The position numbers were made by a program, and so were the translations under genes. Below the pieces are notes generated by a model. That model saw only the letters and a program-made list of their open reading frames with translations. It was not told the origin of the DNA and ran no database searches. From Haloplanus ruber (lineage in GTDB: Archaea > Halobacteriota > Halobacteria > Halobacteriales > Haloferacaceae), in NCBI RefSeq assembly GCF_024494725.1, contig NZ_JANHDK010000003.1, positions 391,325 through 455,324 of the forward strand: DNA of 64,000 bases, in the 5' to 3' direction. Of the stretch, positions 37,390 through 46,306 are shown piece by piece; positions within the stretch are counted from its first letter, which is position 1, and each line of letters begins with the position of its first letter.

Positions 37390-38460
37390 ATGAACACCGA
37401 GTCTCGGTTCGCGCGGGCGGTTCCCGGGACGGCAGGCGGTGTCCCGTTGACCGCCTCCCGGACGGTGTTGGTCGCGTTGATCGTTGGGTTCGCCGCCCTC
37501 CGGGTCGCCGGCGTCCGAGTCCCCCTGCGGGTGCAGGCCGGCGTCTACCTGCTCGGGATGGTGGCGATGAACCTCCCACATGGGGGGTACGAACACGTCT
37601 CGAACCTCCGGCGGCGGGCGCTCTCGTTTCAGGGGCGGTACGTCCTCGTGTACCTGGCGATGATCGGCCTCTTTGCCGGCCTGTTTTTCGCCGCGCCGGT
37701 CGCGGGGCTGGCCCTCGCGGTGAGCGTCGCCGTGGCGAAAGGCGGCTTCGGTGACGTGCAGGCGATGCGGGCGCTGTACGGTACCGACCACCTCCGTTCA
37801 CGGCCACAACGCTGGCTCGCCGCCGCCGTGCGCGGGGGCGCGGTGATGATTGTTCCTATGGTGTTCTGGCCGGGGACGTTCTACGCGTTCAGCACGGTCA
37901 TGGTGAACATCTTCGAGCCTGGGGCGCTGTCGGCCGTCGCCGGTGACCTCGGGACCCGCCGACTCGTCCTCGGTGGCGGCTACAGCGTGGCGCTGTTCGG
38001 CCACCTCGCGCTCGGCTACCACCGGTCGACCGGCGATGGGGCCTTCCTCGCCGACGCCGCCGAGACGCTCCTGCTCGTGGCCTACTTCGCAGCCGTCCCG
38101 GTCGTCGTCGCCGTCGGCCTCTACTTCCCGCTCTGGTACTCCGCGCGGCAGGTCGCCCGGAGCGCCGCCGTCGACGACACGCTCGAACCGGCCTCGTCGG
38201 CCGGCCCCCTCAGCGCGCTCGACGCCGACGACCCCGAACGGGTCGCGCTGGCCTCGTGGGGCGTCCTCATCGCCGGCAGTCTCGCGACCTTCGGCCTCGC
38301 GGCCGCGCTGTGGACGATATCGCCGCAACCGCTCGGCGGCGCCGGTCTCCTCACGGGTCTCGTCGCGTTCTGGAGCATCTTCATCAGCATCGTCGCGCTG
38401 CCACACGTCGTCGTCGGCGCGTGGCTGGACCGCGAACGTGGCATCTGGTATGTCCCATGA
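37390..38460 (+). CDS. brp: Brp/Blh beta-carotene 15,15'-dioxygenase
   Basis: A 356-residue polytopic membrane protein of the Brp/Blh family, which cleaves beta-carotene to two molecules of retinal. The signature 'MNLPHGGYEHVSNLRRRALSFQGRYVLVY' with its His residues, 'GTFYAFSTVMVNI', 'FGHLALGYHR' and the C-terminal 'ALPHVVVGAWLDR' supply the conserved histidines expected to bind iron. The ATG at 37390 is preferred over an in-frame start at 37270, which would put the UAS inside the gene. Its stop overlaps the crtI start (ATGA). Confidence 0.93.
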   Translation: MNTESRFARAVPGTAGGVPLTASRTVLVALIVGFAALRVAGVRVPLRVQAGVYLLGMVAMNLPHGGYEHVSNLRRRALSFQGRYVLVYLAMIGLFAGLFFAAPVAGLALAVSVAVAKGGFGDVQAMRALYGTDHLRSRPQRWLAAAVRGGAVMIVPMVFWPGTFYAFSTVMVNIFEPGALSAVAGDLGTRRLVLGGGYSVALFGHLALGYHRSTGDGAFLADAAETLLLVAYFAAVPVVVAVGLYFPLWYSARQVARSAAVDDTLEPASSAGPLSALDADDPERVALASWGVLIAGSLATFGLAAALWTISPQPLGGAGLLTGLVAFWSIFISIVALPHVVVGAWLDRERGIWYVP

Positions 38461-39974
38461 TCGACGATACCTCCCTCACCGGCGAGACGGTCACCGTCGT
38501 CGGCGGCGGTATCGCAGGTCTCTCCGCGGCCTGCTATCTCGCCGACGCCGGAGCCGACGTGACGGTCGTCGAGAAAAACGACGGCCTCGGCGGCGTCACC
38601 AACCGCCTCACCGCCGACGGCTTCACCTTCGACACCGGACCGTCGTGGTATCTGATGCCCGAGACGTTCGACCGCTTTTTCGGGCACTTCGGCCACGAGG
38701 CCGCCGACTACTACGACCTCAAACGCCTCGACCCCCAGTACCGGGTCTTCTTCAAGGACGGCGACCGGATCGACGTGCCAGCCGGCCGCGACCGGATCCG
38801 CCGTGTCTTCGAGTCCTACGAGGCGGGCGCGGGCGACACCCTCGACGAGTATCTCGCGGACGCCCGGCGTACCTACGAGATCGGGATGGACGAGTTCGTC
38901 TACACCGACCGCTCCCGCTTTCGTGACCTGGTCGACCCCGGCATCGTCCGGGCGGCACCGGCGCTCTCTCACCTCGGGTCGATGCACGACTACGTCGCGG
39001 CCCACTTCGACGAGCCGAAACTCCAGCGCCTCCTCGAGTATACGCTCGTCTTCCTCGGCAGTTCGCCCCACGACGCCCCGTCGCTGTACAACCTGATGGC
39101 CCACGTCGACTTCGAGGGTGGCGTCTACTACCCCGAGGGCGGGATGTACAGCCTCGTGGAGGCGCTCGTCTCGCTCGGCCGAACCCTCGGCGTCGACTAC
39201 CGCACCGGCCACGAGGTGACGGCGCTCGTCCCGACCGGCAACGGCATCCGCGTCGTCGGCCCGACGACCCACCGTGCGGATCGCGTGATCGCGAACGCGA
39301 ACCCCGCCCACGTGGAGCGCGACTTGCTCTCGTCGGCCGATCACGGTCGCGACCCAGAGTACTGGGACTCCCTGACCTACGGCCCGTCGGCGCTCATGCT
39401 CTATCTCGGCGTCGAGGGCGACGTCGCCCCGCTCGAACACCACTCACTCGTCCTCCCGACCGACTGGGACGAGCACTTCGAGCACATCTTCGACGACCCC
39501 GGGTGGCCCGACGACCCCGCCTACTACCTGTCGGTGGCGTCGAAGACCGACCCGGACGTGGCCCCCGAGGACCACCACGCCGTCGTCGTCCTCGTGCCCC
39601 TCGCACCCGGCCTCGACGACGACCCCGAGCGCGTGTCGGCCTTCCGCGACGCGGTGCTCGCCGACCTCGCGGCCGTGACGGGTGTCGACCTCCGCGACCG
39701 TATCGTCGTCGAGCGCTCGGCTTGCGTCTCCGAGTTCGCCGACCGGTACCACACCCCGGGCGGCACCGCGCTCGGCCTCGCGCACACCCTCGACCAGACC
39801 GGGCCGCTCCGCCCCTCGCACCACGCGCCGGGGGTCGACGGCCTCTACTACGCCGGCGCGTTCACGTCACCGGGTGTCGGTCTCCCGATGGCCGTCGTCA
39901 GCGGCGAACACGCCGCGGCGGCCGCCGCCCGCGACGCCAGCCGATCACGTGACATCCTACCGAACCTCTCATGA
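38457..39974 (+). CDS. crtI: Phytoene desaturase / carotenoid dehydrogenase (CrtI type)
   Basis: A 505-residue FAD-dependent desaturase. 'VTVVGGGIAGLSAACYLADAGADVTVVEKNDGLGG' is the dinucleotide fold, and the C-terminal 'GLYYAGAFTSPGVGLPMAVVSGEHAA' is the CrtI family signature. It should convert phytoene stepwise to lycopene. It is translationally coupled on both sides (four-base overlaps with brp and bat). A related carotenoid 3,4-desaturase activity cannot be excluded; the neighbours (crtB, crtY, brp) favour a role in the retinal route. Confidence 0.9.
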   Translation: MIDDTSLTGETVTVVGGGIAGLSAACYLADAGADVTVVEKNDGLGGVTNRLTADGFTFDTGPSWYLMPETFDRFFGHFGHEAADYYDLKRLDPQYRVFFKDGDRIDVPAGRDRIRRVFESYEAGAGDTLDEYLADARRTYEIGMDEFVYTDRSRFRDLVDPGIVRAAPALSHLGSMHDYVAAHFDEPKLQRLLEYTLVFLGSSPHDAPSLYNLMAHVDFEGGVYYPEGGMYSLVEALVSLGRTLGVDYRTGHEVTALVPTGNGIRVVGPTTHRADRVIANANPAHVERDLLSSADHGRDPEYWDSLTYGPSALMLYLGVEGDVAPLEHHSLVLPTDWDEHFEHIFDDPGWPDDPAYYLSVASKTDPDVAPEDHHAVVVLVPLAPGLDDDPERVSAFRDAVLADLAAVTGVDLRDRIVVERSACVSEFADRYHTPGGTALGLAHTLDQTGPLRPSHHAPGVDGLYYAGAFTSPGVGLPMAVVSGEHAAAAAARDASRSRDILPNLS

Positions 39975-41989
39975 GCGACACGCCCCAGAACACCGTCATG
40001 GAACCCGACCTGCCGACGATCGATGTCCTGTTCGTCGGCGACGACCCGTCCGAAACACCGTCCGCCGACGCCCTCGATGCGGCGGCCGAGCGCTTCGATG
40101 TGGTCCACATCGCGGACTTCGTCGACGCCCGCGACCGGATCGACGAGGCGGACGTCGACTGTGTCGTCGTCACTCACTGTTCGGACGGCTTCGACGGCCT
40201 CGCGTTTCTCGAAGCCGTGCGCCGGGAGTACGCCGAACTTCCCGTGGTGCTCGTGCCCGTGACCGTCGACGCCGAGACGGCGCGCCGGGCGGTTGCGGCG
40301 AACGTGACCGAACTCGTGCCCGCCGCCGCGGAGGAGCCACTCGATGCGGTCGCTGAGGCCGTCGAGGCGAACGCCAGCGCCTCGACCGACGACTCCGTCC
40401 GGATGCCCATCTCCGACCTCACCGTCGAGGCCCAGCATCGACTAAAGGAACGGGCACTCGACGAGGCGCCCATCGGGATCACCATCTCCGACGCGACTAA
40501 CCCAGACGACCCGCTGATCTACGTAAACGACTCCTTCGAGGGAATGACCGGCTATCCACCCGAGGAGGTTCTCGGCGCCAACCACCGATTCCTCCAGGGA
40601 CCGGAGACCGACCCCGACCGGGTGTCGAAACTCTCCGAGGGCATCGCCAACGACGAGAACACGCGGGTGGTCCTGCGGAACTACACCCGCGAGGGGGCGC
40701 TGTTCTGGAACCAGGTCGACATCAGCCCCATCCTCGACGAGGACGGCGAGGTGAGCCACTACGTCGGCTTCCAGATGGACGTCACCGAGCGGAAGGCCGC
40801 CCAACAGCAACTGGAGACCGAACGCGAGGCGCTCGACCGCCTACTCGAGCGCGTAAACGGGCTGATCAACGACGTGACCGAGGCGCTCGTCCGCGCCGAC
40901 TGCCGAGAGGAGATCGAACGCCTCGTCACCGAGCGGATCGGAACGGACGAGGAGTACGCGGGCGCGTGGCTCGGCCGCTACGACGCCACCGAAGACCTGG
41001 TGACCGTCGTCCAACGGGAGGGAGTCGACGAGACGGCCCTCGCGGCGTCACTCGACGTGGCCGCCGACACGCCAGCCGCCAGTGCCCTTCGGGCGGTCGT
41101 CGAGGAGCAAGAGTCCCGGACGGTCGAAGACCCCACCGATCCCTTGGCGGAACTCGACGGGACGTGCGTGCTCGTCCCGCTGACCTACCGTGGAACGACC
41201 TACGGCGTCCTCGGCGTCGTCCACGACGGGGAGATGGACGACGGCCGCGAGCGGGTCGTGCTCGAATCGCTCGGCCGGAGCGTCGGCACCTCGATCAACG
41301 ACGTACTGACAAAGCGGACGATCACCACCGACACCGTCCTCAAGATTGGCGTGAAACTCACCGACTACGACATCTTCCTCGTCGACCTCGCGGCCACGCT
41401 CGACGCGCAGTTCGAACACGAGGCGACCGTCATCGAGGACGGCGACCAGGGGATTCTCACTATCGTCAGCACCGCATACGACGACCTCGACGGAATGTTC
41501 GAGACGGCCGCCGAACACCCCGACGTCGTCGATATGGAGACGCTCGCGTCGACCGACGAACGCAACGTCGTGCAGTTCCGTCTCTCGAACTCGCCGCTGG
41601 TCGATGTTCTCTCGGAGGTCGGGAGCCGCGTGACTGCGATGACCGCCGACTCGACGGGGCTGGAACTGGAGTTCCGCGTCGGCACCGAACGCGCGGCGAG
41701 TCGCGTCCTCGATACGCTCCGGGAGCGGTACGATCACGTCGAACTCACCGCCTATCACGAGGACGAACCCGATGCGACCCCCCACCACTTCCGGGAGGAA
41801 CTTCGGAACGAACTCACCGACCGACAGCTGACGGCGCTGAAGAAAGCCTACGTCAGCGGCTACTTCGAGTGGCCCCGTCGCGTCGAGGGCACCCAACTCG
41901 CCGAATCGATGGATATCGTTCCCTCGACGTACCACCAGCACCTCCAAGCGGCGAAACGAAAGCTGATCGAGACGTTCTTCGAGGAGTGA
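39971..41989 (+). CDS. bat: Bat, bacterio-opsin activator (PAS/GAF/HTH-10)
   Basis: A 672-residue sensor-regulator. Residues about 15-120 are a receiver-like fold. Residues 160-275 are a PAS domain of clear LOV type ('NHRFLQGPETDPD', 'RNYTREGALFWN', 'VGFQMDVTERK') in which the photoactive Cys is His205. Residues about 290-440 are GAF, and the C-terminus (about 610-665) is the HTH-10 DNA-binding domain ('LTDRQLTALKKAYVSGYFEWPRR'). Bat activates bop, brp and crtB1 in Halobacterium under low oxygen and light. It overlaps crtI by four bases. Confidence 0.95.
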   Translation: MSDTPQNTVMEPDLPTIDVLFVGDDPSETPSADALDAAAERFDVVHIADFVDARDRIDEADVDCVVVTHCSDGFDGLAFLEAVRREYAELPVVLVPVTVDAETARRAVAANVTELVPAAAEEPLDAVAEAVEANASASTDDSVRMPISDLTVEAQHRLKERALDEAPIGITISDATNPDDPLIYVNDSFEGMTGYPPEEVLGANHRFLQGPETDPDRVSKLSEGIANDENTRVVLRNYTREGALFWNQVDISPILDEDGEVSHYVGFQMDVTERKAAQQQLETEREALDRLLERVNGLINDVTEALVRADCREEIERLVTERIGTDEEYAGAWLGRYDATEDLVTVVQREGVDETALAASLDVAADTPAASALRAVVEEQESRTVEDPTDPLAELDGTCVLVPLTYRGTTYGVLGVVHDGEMDDGRERVVLESLGRSVGTSINDVLTKRTITTDTVLKIGVKLTDYDIFLVDLAATLDAQFEHEATVIEDGDQGILTIVSTAYDDLDGMFETAAEHPDVVDMETLASTDERNVVQFRLSNSPLVDVLSEVGSRVTAMTADSTGLELEFRVGTERAASRVLDTLRERYDHVELTAYHEDEPDATPHHFREELRNELTDRQLTALKKAYVSGYFEWPRRVEGTQLAESMDIVPSTYHQHLQAAKRKLIETFFEE

Positions 41990-42009
41990 TCGCGTCCTCG
42001 GCCGCGCGT

Positions 42010-42462
42010 TCAGGCCTCGAGAAACGTCTTCAGGTTCTCCAGTGTCGCCTTCGCCTCCCGCTGGTTGTACGCCTTGGCAATCGGCGCGAGCAGTGAGTCG
42101 ACGACCGTCGCGGGAAGTTCGTACTCGGCCTCGTACCGGAGGCTGGTCCGACTCTCCGCGTCGCCCTCGTCTGTCTCCTCGGCTTCGAGTTCGTATCTGA
42201 TCGTCCCGTCGATAGCTCCCGAGAGGCGCTGGACGAGGCGTTCGTCCGGTGACCGCTCCACGTCCTCCACCTTTCCGACGAGTTCGATGCCGGCGAGCGT
42301 GTAGCGGTACGCCGCCCGCTTGCCGCCGTCGGGAAGCGCCTCGATGTTCTCGATGTCGACGAGGCTGGGCGTGATCTTCACGTGGTTCCGCGGGTCGTCG
42401 AGAAACGAGAACACCGCCGCTGGCGAGGCGTCGATCACGATCCGTTTCTCCACGCTGAACAT
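42010..42462 (-). CDS. SRPBCC (START-like/coenzyme Q-binding) lipid-binding fold protein
   Basis: A 150-residue SRPBCC-superfamily protein ('VEKRIVIDASPAAVFSFLDDPRNHVKITPSL' through a long C-terminal helix). These bind hydrophobic ligands such as lipids, quinones or polyketides. It is convergent with bat and divergent from the CDC48-like ATPase, with bop-type UAS sites in the shared 147-base promoter. A role in handling retinal or carotenoid is conceivable but only inferred. Confidence 0.82.
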   Translation of the reverse strand: MFSVEKRIVIDASPAAVFSFLDDPRNHVKITPSLVDIENIEALPDGGKRAAYRYTLAGIELVGKVEDVERSPDERLVQRLSGAIDGTIRYELEAEETDEGDAESRTSLRYEAEYELPATVVDSLLAPIAKAYNQREAKATLENLKTFLEA

Positions 42463-42513
42463 GGTCTATTCGTCCAACTAGGCGTACGGTTTTCCACGGG
42501 GTAACCCTGTGCC

Positions 42514-42528
42514 CCAAACAGTTTGGCC
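42514..42528 (-). promoter_or_regulatory. Degenerate bop-type UAS upstream of the SRPBCC gene
   Basis: Minus-strand GGCCAAACTGTTTGG matches the TTnGG half and central bases of the UAS but not the first ACC. It contains the near-palindrome CCAAACAGTTTGG. It ends 52 bases before the SRPBCC ATG, farther than at bop or brp. Weaker than the other sites. Confidence 0.45.
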
Positions 42529-42548
42529 TCCGGGTTGCCGTCCCGATA

Positions 42549-42563
42549 CCCACACGAGTTGGG
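42549..42563 (+). promoter_or_regulatory. bop-type UAS upstream of the CDC48-like ATPase
   Basis: CCCACACGAGTTGGG, preceded by ATAC, matches the UAS consensus except for the first base (C for A; the preceding base extends it to ACCC with one extra nucleotide). It lies 47 bases before the ATG at 42610, in the gap shared with the SRPBCC gene. Confidence 0.55.
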
Positions 42564-42609
42564 GTCGGCCCTTTGTGCCTCGGTCTCCTCTATTCACTAC
42601 CTCCCGCCT

Positions 42610-44652
42610 ATGACGATCCGTCTCACGCTCGCCGACCCGGAGCACGTCTCGGTCCCGACGCCCGCCGCCGGCGTCGTCCGGTTCGCGCCGGCCACACGCC
42701 GGCGCGCCGGCGTCGACGTCGGTGGGACGGTGCGCGTCGAGGGTGGCGCGACCACAGCGGCGGCCGTCGGCGAGGACGCCCCCAGTCTGTCGACTGATAC
42801 GGTCCTCGCGGGCGACGCGGTCCGTCGGAACGCCGACGCCGAGGCCGGCACGTCGGTCACCGTCGCGCCCGTCGACCCCGTCCGGGCGCGTCGCGTCGCC
42901 GTCGTCCCCAACGCGTTCTCGCTCGAAGGTGACGCCGACGCACTGTCGCGGGCACTCGACGGGCGCGTCCTGACGGCCGATGACCGGATCGAGGCCGCCC
43001 TGTTCGGCGGGAACATCACCGTCCCGCTGACCGTCGCCGACATCGACCCCGCCGGCCCGGCCGTGGTGACCGCCGAGACGACCGTCGCGGTGCGTGACCC
43101 CGACGACCGCCACCGCTGGGACGCGGCGGCCGCCCTCGACGCTACGTCGGTCGGCGGACTCGACGACGAACTGGCGGCCCTCCGCCGTCTCGTGGCCGTG
43201 CCCCGTTCGGCGTCGCCGGGGATCCGCCCGCCTGCGGGCGTCCTCGTTCACGGCCCTCGTGGCGTGGGCAAGACACGCCTGATCCGACGGGTGGCCGCCG
43301 ACGCCGGCCTGTCGATTCACGAGGTCGACCCGGCCGACTGCGAGCGCCGCGACGCCCTCTCAGCGGTGCTGCGTGCTGCCGCCGACGACGCGCCGGCGAT
43401 CATTCACGTTCCGGATCTCGAAGCCGCGGCCCCGAACCCGGACCAGGCGGGCGGCGACCGCCGGCGCTCGCGTCTCGCGTGGCTCCTCGACCGCGTCCGT
43501 GACCGAGACGACGAACTCGTGGTGGTCGGGGAGGCCACCCACGACGACGCGGTCGACCCCGCGCTCAGACGTGGGGGGCGTTTCGACGCCGAGATCCGGG
43601 TGCCTATCCCCGGCCCGGACGGCCGGCGGGCGATCCTCTCGATCCACGCCGCGGACCTCGACCTCGCCCCCAACGTCGACCTGAATACGGTCGCGGCCCG
43701 GACGCACGGATACACGGGGGCGGATCTGGAGGCGGTCCTCGTCGACGCCGCGACCCGGGCCGGCGCCGACGCGGCCACGGGGTCGCGCCCGACGGTGACG
43801 GCCGCACACGTCGAGGCGGCGCTCGACGCCGTGGCGCCGACGACCCTTCGGGAGGTAACCGTCGAGCGCCCGTCGCTCACCTACCGCGACATCGGGGGGT
43901 TGGCGGCGGCGAAACGCGAGGTGATCCGCACCGTCGAGTGGCCGCTTCGGTACTCGGGGCTGTTCGACCGCCTCGCCGTCGACGCGCCGACCGGTGTCCT
44001 CCTGTCCGGGCCGCCGGGTACCGGGAAGACGATGCTCGCCAAAGCGGTCGCGAACTCGACGGACGCGAACTTCTTCGCGGTCGACGGGCCGGAGCTGATG
44101 GATCGGTACGTCGGCGAGAGCGAACGCGGCGTCCGGGAGGTGTTCGAGCGGGCCCGTCGGGTCGCGCCGTCGGTCGTCTTCCTCGACGAGGTGGACGCCC
44201 TCGCACCGGCCCGCGCGGAGACCGACACCGGAGCGGCCGAGCGGGTCGTCTCACAGCTACTGACGGAACTCGATGGTCTCTCTCCCCGGGGATCGGTGGC
44301 GGTGCTCGCGGCGACGAACCGCCCGGATGCGGTCGATCCGGCGCTCCTCCGTCCCGGACGCATCGAGAAGCGCGTCGCGATCCCCTGCCCGGACGCCGAG
44401 GCCCGCGCCGAGATTCTCGACATCCACCTCGCGGACGTGCCCACCCGCGGCGTCGATGTCGCGGCCGTCGCCCGGCGTGCGGCCGGCTACACCGGGAGCG
44501 ACCTCGCGGCCGTCGTCCGGGAGGCGGCCCTGCTCGCCATGGAGGATCACCTCCGGGCCGACGACCGGCCCGACGACGCCGACCTCGTCGTCGAAGGGTC
44601 ACACCTCGAACGAGCGCTCGCAGTCACGGAGCAGTCGGTCGATCCCGACTGA
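42610..44652 (+). CDS. CDC48/VCP-like AAA+ ATPase with degenerate first ATPase domain
   Basis: A 680-residue double-AAA protein. Residues 1-160 resemble the CDC48 N-domain. D1 (about 175-410) has a P-loop GPRGVGKT, but the Walker B is 'IIHVPDLE' instead of hhhhDE and the arginine-finger region is altered. D2 (about 425-670) is canonical, with GPPGTGKT, '[14 protein letters not shown]', '[21 protein letters not shown]' and '[19 protein letters not shown]'. Hydrolysis should be by D2 only. Such unfoldases extract or remodel proteins; the target is unknown. Its promoter carries a bop-type UAS. Confidence 0.9.
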   Translation: MTIRLTLADPEHVSVPTPAAGVVRFAPATRRRAGVDVGGTVRVEGGATTAAAVGEDAPSLSTDTVLAGDAVRRNADAEAGTSVTVAPVDPVRARRVAVVPNAFSLEGDADALSRALDGRVLTADDRIEAALFGGNITVPLTVADIDPAGPAVVTAETTVAVRDPDDRHRWDAAAALDATSVGGLDDELAALRRLVAVPRSASPGIRPPAGVLVHGPRGVGKTRLIRRVAADAGLSIHEVDPADCERRDALSAVLRAAADDAPAIIHVPDLEAAAPNPDQAGGDRRRSRLAWLLDRVRDRDDELVVVGEATHDDAVDPALRRGGRFDAEIRVPIPGPDGRRAILSIHAADLDLAPNVDLNTVAARTHGYTGADLEAVLVDAATRAGADAATGSRPTVTAAHVEAALDAVAPTTLREVTVERPSLTYRDIGGLAAAKREVIRTVEWPLRYSGLFDRLAVDAPTGVLLSGPPGTGKTMLAKAVANSTDANFFAVDGPELMDRYVGESERGVREVFERARRVAPSVVFLDEVDALAPARAETDTGAAERVVSQLLTELDGLSPRGSVAVLAATNRPDAVDPALLRPGRIEKRVAIPCPDAEARAEILDIHLADVPTRGVDVAAVARRAAGYTGSDLAAVVREAALLAMEDHLRADDRPDDADLVVEGSHLERALAVTEQSVDPD

Positions 44653-44697
44653 TCGGTTTGGGACGGCGTTCAAGAGGCGGCGGCCCAACGTGTACCC

Positions 44698-44865
44698 ATG
44701 GACAAGCGGACCCTCGTCGTCGGCGTTCACGGCGTCGTCGCGCTCGGACTGGTGGCCTTCGGCGCGTATCGCGTCTCGCGTGGCGCGGTCGTTCCCGGCG
44801 TACTCAACGTGGTCATGGCGGGTGTCGTGGTCGCCGTGGGTCGGTACGTCGCCGATATCGCTTGA
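44698..44865 (+). CDS. Tiny two-helix membrane protein beside the second opsin
   Basis: A 55-residue frame (MDKRTLVVGVHGVVALGLVAF at the start) with two hydrophobic helices and a short basic turn between them. It lies 45 bases after the AAA gene on the same strand and 6 bases from the stop of the convergent second opsin gene. Codon use looks coding (G/C in most third positions). A possible small opsin-associated or transport accessory protein; unknown. Confidence 0.55.
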   Translation: MDKRTLVVGVHGVVALGLVAFGAYRVSRGAVVPGVLNVVMAGVVVAVGRYVADIA

Positions 44866-44871
44866 TCTCGG

Positions 44872-45630
44872 CTACTCCGCGGGGGTACCGGGGGTGGCTT
44901 CCTCGTCCGGCGTCTCCGATCCCGCGAGCGCCGGACTGTGGAGGACGAGCAGTCCGAACCCGACCTTCGCGACGGTGTCGAGGAGGGTGAACCCGAACGC
45001 CTCGACCGACGGCGACACCAGGCCGACGCCGGTACCGACGAGCCACCAGACGGGGTAGGCCGTCCACGACGCCCCGATCAGCACCCGGAGCGAGGCAAAG
45101 GTCGACCAGGTCGCCGCGTCCCGGTCCCGGGCCTCCTGGCCGAGGGCAACGACGACGAAATACAGCACACAGAGGAAGGCGACGGTGCTGATTCCCCACC
45201 AGACGTACCGGTAGGCCGGGACGCCGGACAGCGTGGCCGCCACCCCCGTCACGATCATAAACACGTCGGCCGCGACGGCGCCGAACAGCGTCTCGCGTTC
45301 CGCCCCGACGAACAGGCCGAGACCGATCAACAGCAGCGGCGTGGTGAACAGCCAGTCGGCGTATCGGGCCCAGTGGAGGCGCAGGGTGCCCCCCCTGACC
45401 GCTACCTCGGCGACGCCGACGCCGAGTGCCATCGCCAGATACGCCCCACAGGCGACGGCCGGCACGAGCGCCGCGACGACGTGGACGCCTCTCGCGCGCG
45501 GCGTCTCGACTCTCCGGCCGCGAACCGCGAAGTACAGCGCCGCAACGCCCATCACGACCGTGCCGACGGCGAACCAGATCGACCCCGGTCCCGTGGTACC
45601 GATCACGGCCGGGACGGTCGTCTCACTCAT
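44872..45630 (-). CDS. Second microbial rhodopsin lacking the proton-donor Asp
   Basis: A 252-residue seven-helix retinal protein. Lys222 in 'DTVAKVGFG' is the Schiff-base lysine and Asp92 in 'WARYADWLFTTP' the acceptor. The proton donor position (Asp96 of bacteriorhodopsin) is Gly103, and the Glu194 position is non-acidic, while Glu210 matches Glu204. The retinal-pocket Trp/Tyr/Pro set ('WTAYP...W') is kept. Chloride pumps have Thr, not Asp, at position 85, so it is not a halorhodopsin. No Htr transducer adjoins it. Slow pump, middle-rhodopsin-like or orphan sensor are the options. The ATG at 45630 is preferred over a TTG at 45642. Confidence 0.92.
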   Translation of the reverse strand: MSETTVPAVIGTTGPGSIWFAVGTVVMGVAALYFAVRGRRVETPRARGVHVVAALVPAVACGAYLAMALGVGVAEVAVRGGTLRLHWARYADWLFTTPLLLIGLGLFVGAERETLFGAVAADVFMIVTGVAATLSGVPAYRYVWWGISTVAFLCVLYFVVVALGQEARDRDAATWSTFASLRVLIGASWTAYPVWWLVGTGVGLVSPSVEAFGFTLLDTVAKVGFGLLVLHSPALAGSETPDEEATPGTPAE

Positions 45631-45667
45631 CACCGAGTACAAAAACTGTCCGACGGGTTAGTAACTG

Positions 45668-45683
45668 CCCCAAACTCATGGGT
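45668..45683 (-). promoter_or_regulatory. bop-type UAS upstream of the second opsin
   Basis: The minus strand reads ACCCATGAGTTTGGGG, a good match to ACCcnactagTTnGG. It ends 38 bases before the opsin ATG, matching the spacing at bop (40) and brp (36). A TATA-like GTTACTAACC follows. This places the second opsin under the same light/oxygen regulator. Confidence 0.7.
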
Positions 45684-45838
45684 GTGCGAGCGCGCGGGCG
45701 CGGACCGGCCCCCGGGTGCTCGTGTCCCGACCACCGTCCGGACGGGACGGGACGCCCGGAGCCGTCCCCCCGGATCGACGGCGACGGGGCGCACTAGCTT
45801 GGTTCGTGATTGAAGCCACGGGACACGTAGAGTAAGGT

Positions 45839-46174
45839 ATGACCGACGACACGGAGACAGAGACCGAGACAGAGGCCGACACCGAGGGGACCGACCAGGT
45901 CGTCGACCGCACAGACGAGGAGGTCGTCGTCGACCTCGACTCCGCGGCCGCCTACGAGGAGCGCGTCGACCAGTTACAGGAGACCGTCGAGGACCAACAG
46001 GAACAGATCGAGGAACTGGAGGATCTCCTGCTCGACCTGTCGGTGCGCGCCGCCGACGACCGAGGGATGGGCGTCTGTCCCGAGTGCCACGGCCCGGTCG
46101 AGAAGGTCAGTCGCTGGTTCGGCCCCACGACCATCGAATGTCGGCGCTGCGGGGAGTCGTTCCACGAGTACTGA
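45839..46174 (+). CDS. Coiled-coil plus zinc-ribbon protein
   Basis: A 111-residue protein. The first 35 residues are a Thr/Glu/Asp-rich disordered segment, residues about 38-72 a coiled coil (YEERVDQLQETVEDQQEQIE), and the C-terminus a zinc ribbon (CPECHGPV...CRRCG). It probably dimerises through the helix and binds nucleic acid or protein via the ribbon. It lies between the second opsin (divergent) and crtB (same strand, 132 bases on). No family name recognised. Confidence 0.72.
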   Translation: MTDDTETETETEADTEGTDQVVDRTDEEVVVDLDSAAAYEERVDQLQETVEDQQEQIEELEDLLLDLSVRAADDRGMGVCPECHGPVEKVSRWFGPTTIECRRCGESFHEY

Positions 46175-46306
46175 CGGTCTGTGTGTCGCCCTCTCCCCGG
46201 TCCGACCGGAGGCGGACGTACATATACGACCCGAACTGTGTTGGTATGCTTTTGAGGCAGGGGGAGTACATATCATAGAGCACGTGGGCCACCCGGCCCG
46301 ATACAG

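Noticed and set aside
38121..39443. 440-codon minus-strand open frame
   Set aside because: Antisense to brp and crtI, both with diagnostic motifs.
44872..45630. Calling the second opsin a halorhodopsin
   Set aside because: Halorhodopsins have Thr at the bacteriorhodopsin Asp85 position; here the Asp is kept in RYADW.
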